Both the position numbers and the translations under genes were made by a program. 64,000 bases of DNA from Litorivita sp050633545 (lineage in GTDB: Bacteria > Pseudomonadota > Alphaproteobacteria > Rhodobacterales > Rhodobacteraceae): assembly GCA_050633545.1 (NCBI GenBank), contig JBOEGS010000004.1, forward strand, positions 310,001 through 374,000, written 5' to 3'. Positions 40,706-50,589 of this stretch are shown piece after piece. Every line of letters starts with the position of its first letter. The first letter of the stretch is position 1. The notes under the pieces are model-generated. The model had not been told where the DNA came from, made no database searches, and was given only the letters and a program-made list of their open reading frames with translations.

Positions 40706-43639
40706 ATGTGCGCCGATACGACCGACACGACCGCCGATCTTCCCGATTATAAATCCACGCTGAACCTGCCGCAGACCGATTTTCCGATGCGCGCGGGATT
40801 GCCCAAACGCGAGCCTGAATGGCTCGAAAAATGGGCGCGCATCGGCATCTATGACCGCCTGCGCGAAACGGCCAAGGATCGCAAGCCGTTCATCTTGCAT
40901 GACGGCCCGCCCTATGCGAACGGGCATTTGCACATCGGCCATGCGCTCAACAAAATCCTCAAGGATTTCATCACCCGCTCGCAGCAAATGCTCGGGCGTG
41001 ATGCGCGCTATGTGCCCGGATGGGATTGTCACGGGTTGCCGATCGAATGGAAGATCGAAGAGCAATATCGCGCCAAGGGCAAGGATAAGGACGATGTGGA
41101 TGTGGTGGATTTCCGCCGCGAATGCCGCGCCTTTGCCGACAGCTGGATCGACGTGCAGCGCAGCGAATTCAAACGCCTTGGCGTGACGGGCAATTGGGCC
41201 GATCCCTATCTGACGATGGATTACCACGCCGAAGCGGTGATCGCGGGCGAATTCCAGAAGTTTTTGATGAACGGCACGCTTTACCAAGGCTCCAAACCCG
41301 TGATGTGGTCGCCGGTCGAGAAAACCGCATTGGCCGAGGCCGAGATCGAATATCACGATCATAAATCCCATACGATCTGGGTGCCGTTCCGCACCCGAAA
41401 CGGCGCGGGCGATCTGGCCGAGGCGCGGATCGTCATCTGGACGACGACGCCTTGGACGATCCCGTCCAACAAGGCCGTGGCCTATAACCCCAAGATCAAC
41501 TATGGCCTCTACCGCGTTGACAGCACAGAAGAAGAAAGCTGGACCGCGGCGGGCGATCTGTATGTGTTTGCCGACACGCTGGCCGAGGAGGCGCTGACCA
41601 AATCGCGCGCGACCGAGTTTACACGCGTGCGCGATGTGACGGGCGAGGAGCTTGGCGCGCTGACGCTGGCCCACCCGTTCAACGGGGTTGAGGGCGCAGA
41701 GGGCTTCTGGGACTACGACGTGCCGATGATCGACGGCGATCACGTCACCGATGATGCGGGCACGGGGTTTGTGCACACGGCCCCCAGCCACGGCGCCGAC
41801 GACTACGAATGTTTCGTCAAGCGCAACTGGATCGACCGCATGACCCATAACGTGGGCGAGGAGAGCGAATTCCTGCCCCATGTGCCGTTTTTCGCGGGGC
41901 TGCAAGTCTTTGACCGCAAAGGCAAAGAAGGCAAAGCCAACACATCCGTCATCGCCAAGCTGGTCGAGGCGGGCGGCATCATCGCGCGCGGGCAGGTGAA
42001 ACACTCCTATCCGCATTCGTGGCGCTCCAAGGCCCCCGTGATCTTCCGCAACACGCCGCAATGGTTCGCCTCGATCGACCGCGAGGTCGGCGACGGGCAG
42101 GACACCTACGGCAAGACGATCCGCACCCGTGCGCTGACCTCGATCGACGAATTGGTGGAATGGACGCCGAAAACCGGCCGCAACCGCCTCTATTCGATGA
42201 TCGAAGCGCGGCCCGATTGGGTGCTCTCGCGCCAACGCGCGTGGGGCGTGCCGCTCACCTGCTTTATCAAAAAGGGCGCTTTGCCGACCGATCCGGACTT
42301 TTTGCTGCGCGATGCGGGCGTTAATGCGCGGATCATCGAAGCCTTTGAGGCGGACGGCGCCGATGCGTGGTATCTGGACGGGGCGAAGGAGAAATTCATC
42401 GCCGATGCCGCCAATCCCGACGATTATGAGCAGGTGTTCGACGTGCTCGACGTGTGGTTCGACTCTGGCTCAACCCATGCTTTCGTGATCCGCGACCGCG
42501 CCGACGGCAGCCCCGACGGCATAGCGGACCTCTATTTGGAAGGCACCGACCAACACCGCGGTTGGTTCCATTCGTCGATGTTGCAAGCCTGCGGCACCAA
42601 GGGCCGCGCGCCCTATCGCGGTGTGCTGACCCACGGGTTCACGCTTGATGAAAAGGGCATGAAAATGTCCAAATCCATCGGCAATACCATCGTGCCGGAA
42701 ACCGTCGTCAAACAATATGGCGCCGATATCTTGCGTCTGTGGGTGGCGCAAACCGACTATACCGCCGACCAACGGATCGGGCCGGAAATCCTCAAAGGGG
42801 TCGCCGACAGCTATCGCCGTTTGCGCAATACCTTGCGGTTCATGCTGGGCGCTTTGTCGGCCTATACGCCCGCCGACGAGGTGGATGTCACCGATATGCC
42901 GGAGCTGGAGCAACTCATCCTGCACCGTTTGGCCGAATTGGATGTCGTGGTGCGCAAAGGCTACGAAGCCTATGATTTCCAAGGCGTTTTTCAGGCGCTC
43001 TTCCATTTCTGCACCATCGATCTGTCGTCGTTTTACTTTGATGTGCGCAAGGATGCGCTCTATTGCGATGGCGACACGAACGAGCGGCGCGCCGCGCGCA
43101 CGGTGATGATGCGGCTTTACGAGCGGCTGACCACATGGCTGGCGCCGATCCTGACCTTTACGATGGAAGAGGTCTGGCTGGAGCGGAACCCTGGCGATGA
43201 CAGCTCGGTGCATTTGCAGGACATCCCCGACACGCCCGCCGCATGGCTCAACCCCGCTTTGGCGGAGCGCTCGGTTTCCGTGCGTATGGTTCGCCGCGTG
43301 GTCACCGGCGCGCTCGAAGAGCATCGCCGCGACAAAACCATCGGCTCCTCGCTCGAAGCGGCACCGGTTGTGTATCTGAGCGCGGAATTGGCGGCGATCA
43401 TCACAAACCCGGATACTTTCGCGGATCTGTGCATCACATCCGCTGTGACTTTGACGACCGATGCGGCGCCGGAAGGGGCCTTTACCTTGCCCGACGCCGA
43501 AGGCGTGGCCGTGGTCTTTGCCAAGGCGACGGGCGAGAAATGCCAACGCTGCTGGAAAATCCTGCCCGATGTAGGCACGCACAGCCATGCGGCGACCTGC
43601 AAGCGCTGTGATACAGCTTTGACCGAGGCAGGCGTGTAA
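40706..43639 (+). CDS. ileS: Isoleucyl-tRNA synthetase
   Basis: Charges tRNA-Ile with isoleucine and edits valine. The 977-residue class I synthetase has the HIGH motif in PYANGHLHIGH (69-79), the KMSKS loop in KMSKSIGN (about 653) and a carboxy-terminal zinc site CQRC...CKRC (about 946-967). The editing domain includes TTPWTIPSNKAVAYNP and DDAGTGFVHTAPSHG. The length is slightly above E. coli IleS, as usual in this group. A strong terminator follows. Single-gene unit. Confidence 0.97.
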   Translation: MCADTTDTTADLPDYKSTLNLPQTDFPMRAGLPKREPEWLEKWARIGIYDRLRETAKDRKPFILHDGPPYANGHLHIGHALNKILKDFITRSQQMLGRDARYVPGWDCHGLPIEWKIEEQYRAKGKDKDDVDVVDFRRECRAFADSWIDVQRSEFKRLGVTGNWADPYLTMDYHAEAVIAGEFQKFLMNGTLYQGSKPVMWSPVEKTALAEAEIEYHDHKSHTIWVPFRTRNGAGDLAEARIVIWTTTPWTIPSNKAVAYNPKINYGLYRVDSTEEESWTAAGDLYVFADTLAEEALTKSRATEFTRVRDVTGEELGALTLAHPFNGVEGAEGFWDYDVPMIDGDHVTDDAGTGFVHTAPSHGADDYECFVKRNWIDRMTHNVGEESEFLPHVPFFAGLQVFDRKGKEGKANTSVIAKLVEAGGIIARGQVKHSYPHSWRSKAPVIFRNTPQWFASIDREVGDGQDTYGKTIRTRALTSIDELVEWTPKTGRNRLYSMIEARPDWVLSRQRAWGVPLTCFIKKGALPTDPDFLLRDAGVNARIIEAFEADGADAWYLDGAKEKFIADAANPDDYEQVFDVLDVWFDSGSTHAFVIRDRADGSPDGIADLYLEGTDQHRGWFHSSMLQACGTKGRAPYRGVLTHGFTLDEKGMKMSKSIGNTIVPETVVKQYGADILRLWVAQTDYTADQRIGPEILKGVADSYRRLRNTLRFMLGALSAYTPADEVDVTDMPELEQLILHRLAELDVVVRKGYEAYDFQGVFQALFHFCTIDLSSFYFDVRKDALYCDGDTNERRAARTVMMRLYERLTTWLAPILTFTMEEVWLERNPGDDSSVHLQDIPDTPAAWLNPALAERSVSVRMVRRVVTGALEEHRRDKTIGSSLEAAPVVYLSAELAAIITNPDTFADLCITSAVTLTTDAAPEGAFTLPDAEGVAVVFAKATGEKCQRCWKILPDVGTHSHAATCKRCDTALTEAGV

Positions 43640-43665
43640 ACACACGCTTAAGGTTTGACATGAAG

Positions 43666-43694
43666 AAGGCGGGGCAAGTGATTGCCCCGCCTTT
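43666..43694 (+). terminator. Rho-independent terminator after ileS
   Basis: AAGGCGGGGCAA and TTGCCCCGCCTT form a perfect 12-bp stem with the tetraloop GTGA, followed by a short T-run. Confidence 0.88.
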
Positions 43695-43767
43695 GTGATT
43701 CAACTTCATCCACAAGGTGCGAACTCCCAAGCTTGCGCCGTGCCGCCGCGCTGTGCAGGGTGGGGGG

Positions 43768-44232
43768 ATGGAGATATACCGCTTTCAATGCCCGCTGGGG
43801 CTGCTGACGCTCGAAGCCTCGGATGGCGCGCTGGTGCGGCTGTCGTGGGGGGCTGAGGGTGCGGCCTGTGCCGCCCCGCCATCGCCGCTCATGGCCAAGG
43901 CCGAGCGCCAGATCCGCGCCTATTTTTCCCATGAGTTACAGGTATTTGACCTGCCCCTGCGCGTGGCAGGCAGCGATTTCCAACGCGCCGTTTGCGTGCA
44001 GATCTCCGCCATCCCTTTAGGCGAAACGCGCACCTACGGCGATCTGGCGCAGGTGCTCGGCGTGCCTGCGCAAGCGGTCGGGCAGGCCTGCGGCGGCAAT
44101 CCGATCCCTCTGATCATCCCGTGCCACCGGATTTTGGGCGCACAGGGGCTTGGCGGTTTTTCCGGCTCGGGCGGTGTGGAAAGCAAAGTCCAGCTGTTGC
44201 GTCATGAGGGGGCGGCGGGTCTGCTCATTTAG
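43768..44232 (+). CDS. ogt: Methylated-DNA-[protein]-cysteine S-methyltransferase
   Basis: Suicide repair protein that takes the methyl group from O6-methylguanine in DNA. The 154-residue protein contains the active-site motif IIPCHRIL with acceptor Cys119, the GETRTYGDLA helix-turn-helix region (85-94) and GNPIPLI just before the active site. The start MEIYRFQCPLG has a purine-rich GGGTGGGGGG in front; an in-frame ATG 51 bases earlier is less likely. No Ada regulatory domain is present, so this is an Ogt-type single-domain protein. Confidence 0.93.
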   Translation: MEIYRFQCPLGLLTLEASDGALVRLSWGAEGAACAAPPSPLMAKAERQIRAYFSHELQVFDLPLRVAGSDFQRAVCVQISAIPLGETRTYGDLAQVLGVPAQAVGQACGGNPIPLIIPCHRILGAQGLGGFSGSGGVESKVQLLRHEGAAGLLI

Positions 44233-44296
44233 AGATATGTTCGATTTGGATAATTTGGCGGACAGTTTTTGTGGATAGATATCCAAAGACGATTGA

Positions 44297-44995
44297 TCAA
44301 TCTTCATTTCGCATTGGGATGATCTGCTGTGCAATCCCCGCAAACAGCAGGTAAATGCTGGTCACCACGAGGCCCCAATGCGCCCAGCTTTGCGGATGGA
44401 AGGCGACCCAAGCGGCCCAACCGGCGAAAAACGTCCAAGCCAGCGCCATGGGCAGCGAGACCCTGCGCCAGCGTTCGGTGCGCACCGGATGGATGAATTT
44501 GAGCGGCAAGAACATCGCCACTGCCAAAAGCGCCACCAAAGCCAGCGTGATCCAGTAGTTGGGGTCCGTGGCAAAGAGGACCAGCACCAGCATATTCCAG
44601 CATCCCGGAAAGCCGGAGAATGAATTGTCCTTTGTTTTCATGCGCGTATCGGCGAAATACATGGCGCTGGCAAAGGTGATGATGATGATGGCGAACCATC
44701 CCGTCCATCCGGGCAAAAGCCCCGATTCAAACAGGGCAAAGGCGGGGATGAAGACATAGGTCAGGTAGTCGATGATCAAATCAAGCAGCACCCCGTCAAA
44801 GGTCGCCGCATGGGTTTTCACGTCGTATTTGCGCGCCAAAGGTCCGTCGATTCCGTCGACCGCAAAGGCGATGACCAACCACAAAAACATCATCGGCCAA
44901 TCGCCCTTGACCGCTTCCAAAAGCGCCAACATGGCGAAAACCGCGCCTGTGGCCGTGAGAAGATGCACGGATAAGGCTTTCATTTCTTTGGTCAT
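44297..44995 (-). CDS. pcs: Phosphatidylcholine synthase
   Basis: Pcs joins choline directly to CDP-diacylglycerol to make phosphatidylcholine, a pathway typical of alphaproteobacteria. The 232-residue membrane protein has about eight hydrophobic segments. The modified CDP-alcohol phosphotransferase motif is clear: DGIDGPLAR (47-55), then Gly68, Asp72 and Asp76 (FDGVLLDLIID), giving DGxDGxxAR-x12-G-x3-D-x3-D. PGCWNMLVLVLF is also characteristic. It follows xerC by 33 bp on the same strand and may be cotranscribed with it. Confidence 0.94.
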   Translation of the reverse strand: MTKEMKALSVHLLTATGAVFAMLALLEAVKGDWPMMFLWLVIAFAVDGIDGPLARKYDVKTHAATFDGVLLDLIIDYLTYVFIPAFALFESGLLPGWTGWFAIIIITFASAMYFADTRMKTKDNSFSGFPGCWNMLVLVLFATDPNYWITLALVALLAVAMFLPLKFIHPVRTERWRRVSLPMALAWTFFAGWAAWVAFHPQSWAHWGLVVTSIYLLFAGIAQQIIPMRNED

Positions 44996-45028
44996 TTTTG
45001 CGGTCCTTTGGGGGCATTGCGGGCGGGG

Positions 45029-45955
45029 TCAGCGCCCTGCGCGCGGATGGCTGGCCTCGTAAACCTCCATCAGGCGGGCGGTGTCAACCGCTGTATAGGC
45101 TTGCGTTGTGGAAAGCGAGGCGTGACCCAAAAGTTCCTGTATCGCGCGCAGATCGCCGCCCGCGTTGAGCAAATGCGTCGCAAAGCTGTGGCGCAAGGCA
45201 TGGGGCGTGGCGGAGGCGGGCAGGCCAAGCTGCGCGCGGGTGTCGGCCATGACCTGTTGGATGATGCGCGGGCTCAGCTTGCCGCCGCGCACACCGCGAA
45301 ACAGCGGCAGATCGTCGGCGATAATATGCGGGCACAGGCGGGTATAGGCCTCGACGGCGGCGCGGGCGGCGGGGATGACGGGCACGATCCGCTCCTTGCC
45401 GCCCTTGCCGAGAATGCGCAACACGTCCGGCAACGGTGCATCGCGGCCCAACAGGCCAAGCGCTTCGGAAATCCGCAAACCACAGCCGTAAAGCAGGGTC
45501 ATCACCGCCGTATCGCGCGCCGAAACCCACGGCTCGCGCGATTGGAATTCTGCGGTTTGCAGCACCTGACGGGCCGCATCCTCGGCCAAGGGGCGGGGCA
45601 GTTTGCGTTGGAATTTCGGGCTGCGCGTGGCCAAAACGGCGGTGGCGTCAAAGCCTTCTCGCTCTGACAGCCAGCGGAAAAAACTCTTTACCGCCGATAG
45701 CTTGCGAGCCAAAGACCGCGCGCCGATATCGCTAGATCGCATTTCGGCCATCCAAGCGCGCATGTCCGAAATGCCGATTTGCGACAGCGGCGCAAGGCCC
45801 TGCGATCCGCCTTTGTGCAGGTTCAAAAACCCCAAAAATCCCGCCACATCGCGCCGGTAGGCCTCGATGGTATTGTCCGCCGCGCCTTTGAGGGCGCGCT
45901 GCGCCTCAAGCCAGTCAAACAGCGCGGCGCTGGCGGCCTCGGAAGGCAGGCTCAT
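45029..45955 (-). CDS. xerC: Tyrosine recombinase XerC
   Basis: Site-specific recombinase resolving chromosome dimers at dif together with XerD. The 308-residue protein has all catalytic residues: Arg161 (YGCGLRISEALGL), Lys184 (GKGGKER), His252 and Arg255 (HALRHSFATHLL), His278 (LGHASLSTTQ) and the nucleophile Tyr287 (AYTAVD). It overlaps the upstream DUF484 gene by four bases, the standard arrangement in alphaproteobacteria. No mobile element is nearby, so this is the housekeeping enzyme rather than an integrase. Confidence 0.95.
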   Translation of the reverse strand: MSLPSEAASAALFDWLEAQRALKGAADNTIEAYRRDVAGFLGFLNLHKGGSQGLAPLSQIGISDMRAWMAEMRSSDIGARSLARKLSAVKSFFRWLSEREGFDATAVLATRSPKFQRKLPRPLAEDAARQVLQTAEFQSREPWVSARDTAVMTLLYGCGLRISEALGLLGRDAPLPDVLRILGKGGKERIVPVIPAARAAVEAYTRLCPHIIADDLPLFRGVRGGKLSPRIIQQVMADTRAQLGLPASATPHALRHSFATHLLNAGGDLRAIQELLGHASLSTTQAYTAVDTARLMEVYEASHPRAGR

Positions 45956-46662
45956 GACAACCAGCGGCGCATCGCTCTTTCAAAGACGCCGCCGAAAAAT
46001 CCAAGCAGGTCAGTGCCTTGCTGAGGCGTGAAATGATGCGGATCCTCGGAGCCCATGACCAGCAAACCGGGCAGGCGGCCATCGCCGAAATCGAGCAGCA
46101 GGCAGGCTTCGGAGCGCATGAAGGGCGCGGCCTCGCCGTAGATCGGCTCGGTGCCTTCGCTGAGCTGGCGCAGGGTGACTTGGCGCGCCGGATTGCCGCG
46201 CGCCGCGCCCAGATAGCTTTCGATATAACCCGGTTCGGCCACGGACAGAACATCGCCCAGCCGTTGCACCGCAGGGTCTTCTTCGTTTTGCAGCGATTCC
46301 AGAACCAGTTTGACACTGTCGACGCGCAAAATTTCGGCCACTTCGCCGCCCAGATCGCGCAGGAAGTCTTCGAATTGCACCGGATCGAGCATACGCAAAA
46401 TCGCGCGATGCACCTGATTGGTGCCGGCAAGGTTTTCATAGGCGGCGGCGATCACGCTGCGGTGCGTGTCTTCGAGCCGGTCGAGCCGCGCCTCCAGACG
46501 CTCCATCGCGATGCCGCGCAGATCGACGATATTGCCGCCCATCGCGCGCTCGTTCGCGGCGATGAGCGCCTGCATAACGGCTTGGTTTTCAAGGATAAGG
46601 TCGGGTTGCGAGATGATTTTTTCGCGCAATTGGTCGTCGATTTCGGGGCTGCTGCTCATCAT
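45952..46662 (-). CDS. DUF484 protein (GAF-like)
   Basis: A 236-residue conserved protein of the DUF484 family, which has a GAF-like fold and is nearly always next to xerC. IISQPDLILENQAVMQALIA near the start and the later LLLDFGDGRLPGLLVMGSED are typical. No membrane segment; a central stretch (ERLEARLDRLEDTHRSVIAA) looks coiled-coil. Function unknown. It diverges from priA, with about 215 bp between starts. Confidence 0.92.
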   Translation of the reverse strand: MMSSSPEIDDQLREKIISQPDLILENQAVMQALIAANERAMGGNIVDLRGIAMERLEARLDRLEDTHRSVIAAAYENLAGTNQVHRAILRMLDPVQFEDFLRDLGGEVAEILRVDSVKLVLESLQNEEDPAVQRLGDVLSVAEPGYIESYLGAARGNPARQVTLRQLSEGTEPIYGEAAPFMRSEACLLLDFGDGRLPGLLVMGSEDPHHFTPQQGTDLLGFFGGVFERAMRRWLS

Positions 46663-46878
46663 ATGCCTCTTTGTGCTTTATGCGTTTTTGAGCGGTTTAT
46701 AACATGGGCCAAGGAGAATTTGAGGCTTTTTTCCGCCCCGGCGCGAATTGCTCTATCAGGTGTGGCTTTGGCGCGGGGGGCGCGCGGGCGCATCGGGGCG
46801 ATTGGGGCTTGGGATTTGCCGCGCCACGCTTTACCTACAAGGCGCCGATACCAACGCCACTGCCTTGCGGAGCCGCCC

Positions 46879-49086
46879 TTGACCGATCGCCTTCACGATC
46901 CTGATGTCTTTCCCGAAGGGGCGCTGGTGGGCGTATTGACGGCGCAGCCTCTGGACCGGCTTCTCGATTACAAATCCCCCGTGGGCGGGTGCCGTTTGGG
47001 GGCCTTTGTCGAGGTGCCGCTGGGCCCGCGCAAGGTGCTTGGCGTTGTGTGGGGCAAGGGGCGCGGGGATTTCGATATCGCCAAGGTGCGCTCGGTTCTT
47101 CGGGTGCTTGATGTGGCACCGATGCGCGCCGAGATGCGCGAATTCTTGCGCCGCGCCGCCGATTACACCTTGACCCCGATGCCTGCGATGCTGCGTCTGG
47201 CCAGCCGCGCGCCGGGGCTGGGCGATGCGCCTTCGATGCGCAAGGTCTACCGTTTGGGCCATGGCAAGGTCAGCCGCGAGACCGAGGCGCGCGCCCGCGT
47301 AATGGCGGCGCTGCGCGATTATGGCAACCTGTCCTTCACCTTGGGCGAATTGTCACAAATGGCGGGCGTGACAGCGTCGGTGGTCAAGGGATTGGTCAAA
47401 CAAGGCGCGGTGACCGAGGAAGACAGCCCGCGCGATCTGCCCTTTGCGCGGCTTGATCCGTCTTACGGCGGCAAGGAATTGACCAGCGATCAAGCCGCAG
47501 GGGCGCAGGCACTGGCCGCAGGGGTGCGGGCGCAAACCTATGCCACGACGCTGTTGCGCGGGGTGACCGGATCGGGCAAGACCGAGGTTTATCTCGAAGC
47601 GGTGGCCGAGGCGATCCGGATCGGGCGGCAAGGCCTTGTTATGTTGCCGGAAATTGCCCTTACGGCGGAGTTTTTGACCCGCGTCGAGGCGCGTTTTGGC
47701 GTGCGCCCTGCCGAATGGCACAGCGGCGTGACCATGACCGAGCGGCGGCGCGTGTGGAAGATGGTCGGGCAGGGCGAGGCGCAATTGGTCGTCGGCGCGC
47801 GCTCGGCGCTGTTTTTGCCCTACCGCGATCTGGGATTGATCATCGTCGATGAGGAGCATGACACCTCTTATAAGCAAGAGGATGGCGTGCTTTATAACGC
47901 CCGCGATATGGCGGTTTTGCGCGCCTCGATTTGCGGCGCGCAGGTGGTTTTGGCCTCGGCCACGCCGAGCCTTGAGACATGGGCCAATGCCGAGGCGGGC
48001 AAATACAGCCGCATTGATCTGGCCTCGCGCTATGGGCCTGCGGTGATGCCCGCGATGCGCGCGATTGATATGCGCGATGAAAGCCTGCCGTCGAGCCGTT
48101 GGATTTCGCCCAGCTTGCAGCGCGCCGTCGAGGCGCGGCGCGCGCGCGGCGAGCAATCGCTTTTGTTCATCAACCGGCGCGGCTATGCGCCCGTCACCAT
48201 TTGCCGTGCCTGCGGGCATCAGATCGGATGCGATCATTGCGATGCGCGCATGGTCGAGCACCGGTTTCTCAAACGGCTCGTGTGCCATCAATGCGGCGAG
48301 ACGAAACCCATGCCCGAGGTTTGCCCCTCTTGCGAGGTCGAGGGCAAACTGGCTGCCGTCGGGCCGGGGGTGGAGCGTTTGTCCGAAGAGGCGGCGCAGG
48401 TTTTCCCCGAGGCGCGGATTGCGACGCTGAGTTCGGATATGTTCGGCTCGGCCCGCGCGCTCAAGGCCGAGATCGAGGGCATCGCCGCAGGGGCGGCGGA
48501 TATCATCATCGGCACGCAACTGGTGGCAAAGGGGCACAATTTTCCGCTGCTCACATTGGTCGGGGTGATTGATGCGGATCTGGGCCTGCAAGGGTCGGAT
48601 TTGCGCGCCGCCGAGCGGACCTTTCAATTGATGCGGCAGGTCGCGGGGCGGGCTGGGCGCGCCGAAAAACGCGGCGAGGCGATGCTTCAGACATTCCAAC
48701 CCGACCACCCCGTCATTCGCGCCATTCTGGCCGGCGATGAGGAGGGGTTCTGGAGCGCCGAGGCCAGCGGTCGGCGCCATGCGGGCGTGCCGCCCTACGG
48801 GCGTTTGGCGGGGATCATATTGTCCTCGCCCGATGCGCAGGAAGCCTTTGATTTCGGGATGGAACTGGCGCGGCGCGACGCACCGCTGCGGCAGGTCGGC
48901 GCGCAGGTTTTCGGCCCTGCGCCCGCGCCGATTGCCCGTGTGCGCGGGCGGCACCGTGTGCGGCTTTTGGTCAAAGCGCCCAAGGGCGCGGCCTTGCAAG
49001 GGGCGGTGGCGCAATGGATCGGGCAAATGGCGGTACCAAGCCGGTTGCGGCTGGCCGTCGATATCGATCCGCAGACGTTTTACTAG
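46879..49086 (+). CDS. priA: Primosomal protein N' (replication restart helicase PriA)
   Basis: PriA recognises stalled replication forks and reloads the replisome. The 735-residue protein has the helicase P-loop GVTGSGKTE (about 226-234), DEEH box VDEEHDTSY (about 322), and zinc-binding cysteines in CRACGHQIGCDHC and CHQCGETKPMPEVCPSC (about 445-485), then GTQLVAKGHNFP and QVAGRAGRAEKRG. The frame is open far upstream, but the TTG preceded by GGAG, giving MTDRLHDPDVFPEGALVGVL, starts exactly at the family amino terminus. All motifs are intact. Confidence 0.95.
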   Translation: MTDRLHDPDVFPEGALVGVLTAQPLDRLLDYKSPVGGCRLGAFVEVPLGPRKVLGVVWGKGRGDFDIAKVRSVLRVLDVAPMRAEMREFLRRAADYTLTPMPAMLRLASRAPGLGDAPSMRKVYRLGHGKVSRETEARARVMAALRDYGNLSFTLGELSQMAGVTASVVKGLVKQGAVTEEDSPRDLPFARLDPSYGGKELTSDQAAGAQALAAGVRAQTYATTLLRGVTGSGKTEVYLEAVAEAIRIGRQGLVMLPEIALTAEFLTRVEARFGVRPAEWHSGVTMTERRRVWKMVGQGEAQLVVGARSALFLPYRDLGLIIVDEEHDTSYKQEDGVLYNARDMAVLRASICGAQVVLASATPSLETWANAEAGKYSRIDLASRYGPAVMPAMRAIDMRDESLPSSRWISPSLQRAVEARRARGEQSLLFINRRGYAPVTICRACGHQIGCDHCDARMVEHRFLKRLVCHQCGETKPMPEVCPSCEVEGKLAAVGPGVERLSEEAAQVFPEARIATLSSDMFGSARALKAEIEGIAAGAADIIIGTQLVAKGHNFPLLTLVGVIDADLGLQGSDLRAAERTFQLMRQVAGRAGRAEKRGEAMLQTFQPDHPVIRAILAGDEEGFWSAEASGRRHAGVPPYGRLAGIILSSPDAQEAFDFGMELARRDAPLRQVGAQVFGPAPAPIARVRGRHRVRLLVKAPKGAALQGAVAQWIGQMAVPSRLRLAVDIDPQTFY

Positions 49087-49166
49087 CGCCGCCGCGCGCG
49101 GCCGCCGCGCCTGTTGCGTCCCGCTCCGTCACGCCTCGCCGCCGCGGGGGCGGTTCACGCACAGGG

Positions 49167-49472
49167 TTAGCGTTTTGTGCGGCTAAAGGTCAGCGGCTTG
49201 GTGTCGTGGCGTTGCATCACGCCTTTGGCCTCAAGGTCGAGTTGCACGCATTTTTGCCACCAGCCTGCGGTTTTGCCCTCGGGGAAAAACAGCTCGTCCA
49301 GATGCGGCAAGAGCGCCTCTTTCAAATCCGCCGCCGTCATCGGCGCGCTGCCTTCGGGCAGGGCGGCAAAGATCGCCGCGCGCATGACATAGTATTTGTC
49401 CTTGTCGACCATATGGGTCTTGCCCGGATGGTTGATGTTTTCGACTTCGATGGTTTCGGACGCTTTGGCCAT
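49167..49472 (-). CDS. Small conserved protein, DUF6958-like
   Basis: A 101-residue soluble protein beginning MAKASETIEVENINHPGKT, then VDKDKYYVMRAAIFAALP and AGWWQKCVQLDLEAKGVMQR. This pattern (NPxHPGKT, YxxMRxAI, GWWxKxVQLDLEAKGV) matches the DUF6958 family as I recall it. A strong AGGAG lies in front of the ATG; upstream extension of the frame is not supported. Function unknown; the shape suggests a small winged-helix-like protein. It stands alone between priA (convergent) and the YeeE/YedE gene. Confidence 0.82.
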   Translation of the reverse strand: MAKASETIEVENINHPGKTHMVDKDKYYVMRAAIFAALPEGSAPMTAADLKEALLPHLDELFFPEGKTAGWWQKCVQLDLEAKGVMQRHDTKPLTFSRTKR

Positions 49473-49530
49473 GATGCGCTCTCCTGTTTGGATCGGTGTA
49501 GGGCGCGGCGGCGGGCGGTGCAAGCCTTGC

Positions 49531-50589
49531 CTAGGCGGGAGCAAGGCGGCGTTGGTCGAGCACCAGATCGGTCGCCATCGCGCCGATCCACATGCACAAG
49601 AGCGCCAGCCATGCGGTGCCCGCAAAGATCGACCCGCCGGTGACGCCCGCGCCAATCGCGCAGCCCCCCGCCAGCATGCCGCCAAATCCCATCAGCGCCG
49701 CACCGATCATCGCGCGGCGCATGTTGCTTTCGTTCTCGAAGCCTTGGAATTGGAATTCGCGCGCTATGACCGCAGCGAGGAAAGAGCCGATCACCACCCC
49801 CGGCACGAGGCCGATGTCGAATTCAAGCACCGCGTTGCGGTCGAGGAAATACATCAATGTATGCGCCGAAGGCCCTGTAAAGGTTGCGCTTTCGATCTGC
49901 ACCGGATCGAATGCGATCTGGCTGAGCGAGAAGGTCAAAACCCACCCGACCGCCACGGCAAAGCCGACGCCGGAGGCAAAGACCAGCCGCGCCGCGCCGA
50001 TGCGGTTGCGCCGCGAAATCACCAGCGCCAGCGCCGCAATCGCCACTCCGATCACAAGCCCCGCATAGGGGGGCAATCCGGCGGCAGTGAGCAGGTTCAT
50101 ATTGCGCCCGCCCGAGGTGATCCACAGGCCCGCCAATTGGTCGCGCAGCGGCGAGAGCACGCCGCCAAGGCTCATTTGCGCCACCACCGCAAAGATCAGC
50201 CCAGAGACCACCGAGCGCAGGTTGCCCGTCGCCGCGAGAACCAAAAGCCGCCCCGAACAGCCGCGCGCCATCACCATGCCCGCGCCAAACACCAGCCCGC
50301 CGATCACCGCCCCCGACCAGCTCCCCGGAACGGCCATCATCCGCGCGTCTTGGCTTTGCATCAATCCCAGCAACTGCGCCCCTTGGACCCAGACCACGGC
50401 GGTGGAAAAGGTCAAGAGCCAAACCGCCACGCGGTCGCCCATCTGCCCGCGGGCAAATTCCACCGTCGCGGCCCGCAGGCAAAACCGCGAACGCTGTGCG
50501 GCGATACCAAAGATCAATCCGGTGACAAGCCCCATGACCGCCGCCGTGGGGGCTTCGCCGATCCGTTCGACAAGAGAGAGGATGTCCAT
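49531..50589 (-). CDS. YeeE/YedE-family (DUF395) sulfur-transport membrane protein
   Basis: A 352-residue inner-membrane protein with about nine or ten hydrophobic segments and two repeats. Cysteine motifs typical of the thiosulfate importer TsuA/YeeE are present: AQRSRFCLRAA (about 37-47), ARGCSGRLLVLAATG (about 108-122) and GGCAIGAGVTGGS (about 320). Thiosulfate or a related sulfur species is the likely substrate. The start MDILSLVERIGEA follows AAAGG; an ATG five codons earlier is possible. It diverges from an MFS gene. No TusA/YeeD partner is adjacent. Confidence 0.9.
   Translation of the reverse strand: MDILSLVERIGEAPTAAVMGLVTGLIFGIAAQRSRFCLRAATVEFARGQMGDRVAVWLLTFSTAVVWVQGAQLLGLMQSQDARMMAVPGSWSGAVIGGLVFGAGMVMARGCSGRLLVLAATGNLRSVVSGLIFAVVAQMSLGGVLSPLRDQLAGLWITSGGRNMNLLTAAGLPPYAGLVIGVAIAALALVISRRNRIGAARLVFASGVGFAVAVGWVLTFSLSQIAFDPVQIESATFTGPSAHTLMYFLDRNAVLEFDIGLVPGVVIGSFLAAVIAREFQFQGFENESNMRRAMIGAALMGFGGMLAGGCAIGAGVTGGSIFAGTAWLALLCMWIGAMATDLVLDQRRLAPA

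Noticed and set aside
39959..42235. 758-codon minus-strand frame across the DUF2339/ileS junction
   Set aside because: Crosses two genes with strong family evidence on the plus strand; no recognisable protein sequence.
45029..45955. XerC as integrase of a mobile element
   Set aside because: It is paired with DUF484 and housekeeping neighbours, with no attachment-site repeats or phage genes; it is the chromosomal dimer-resolution recombinase.
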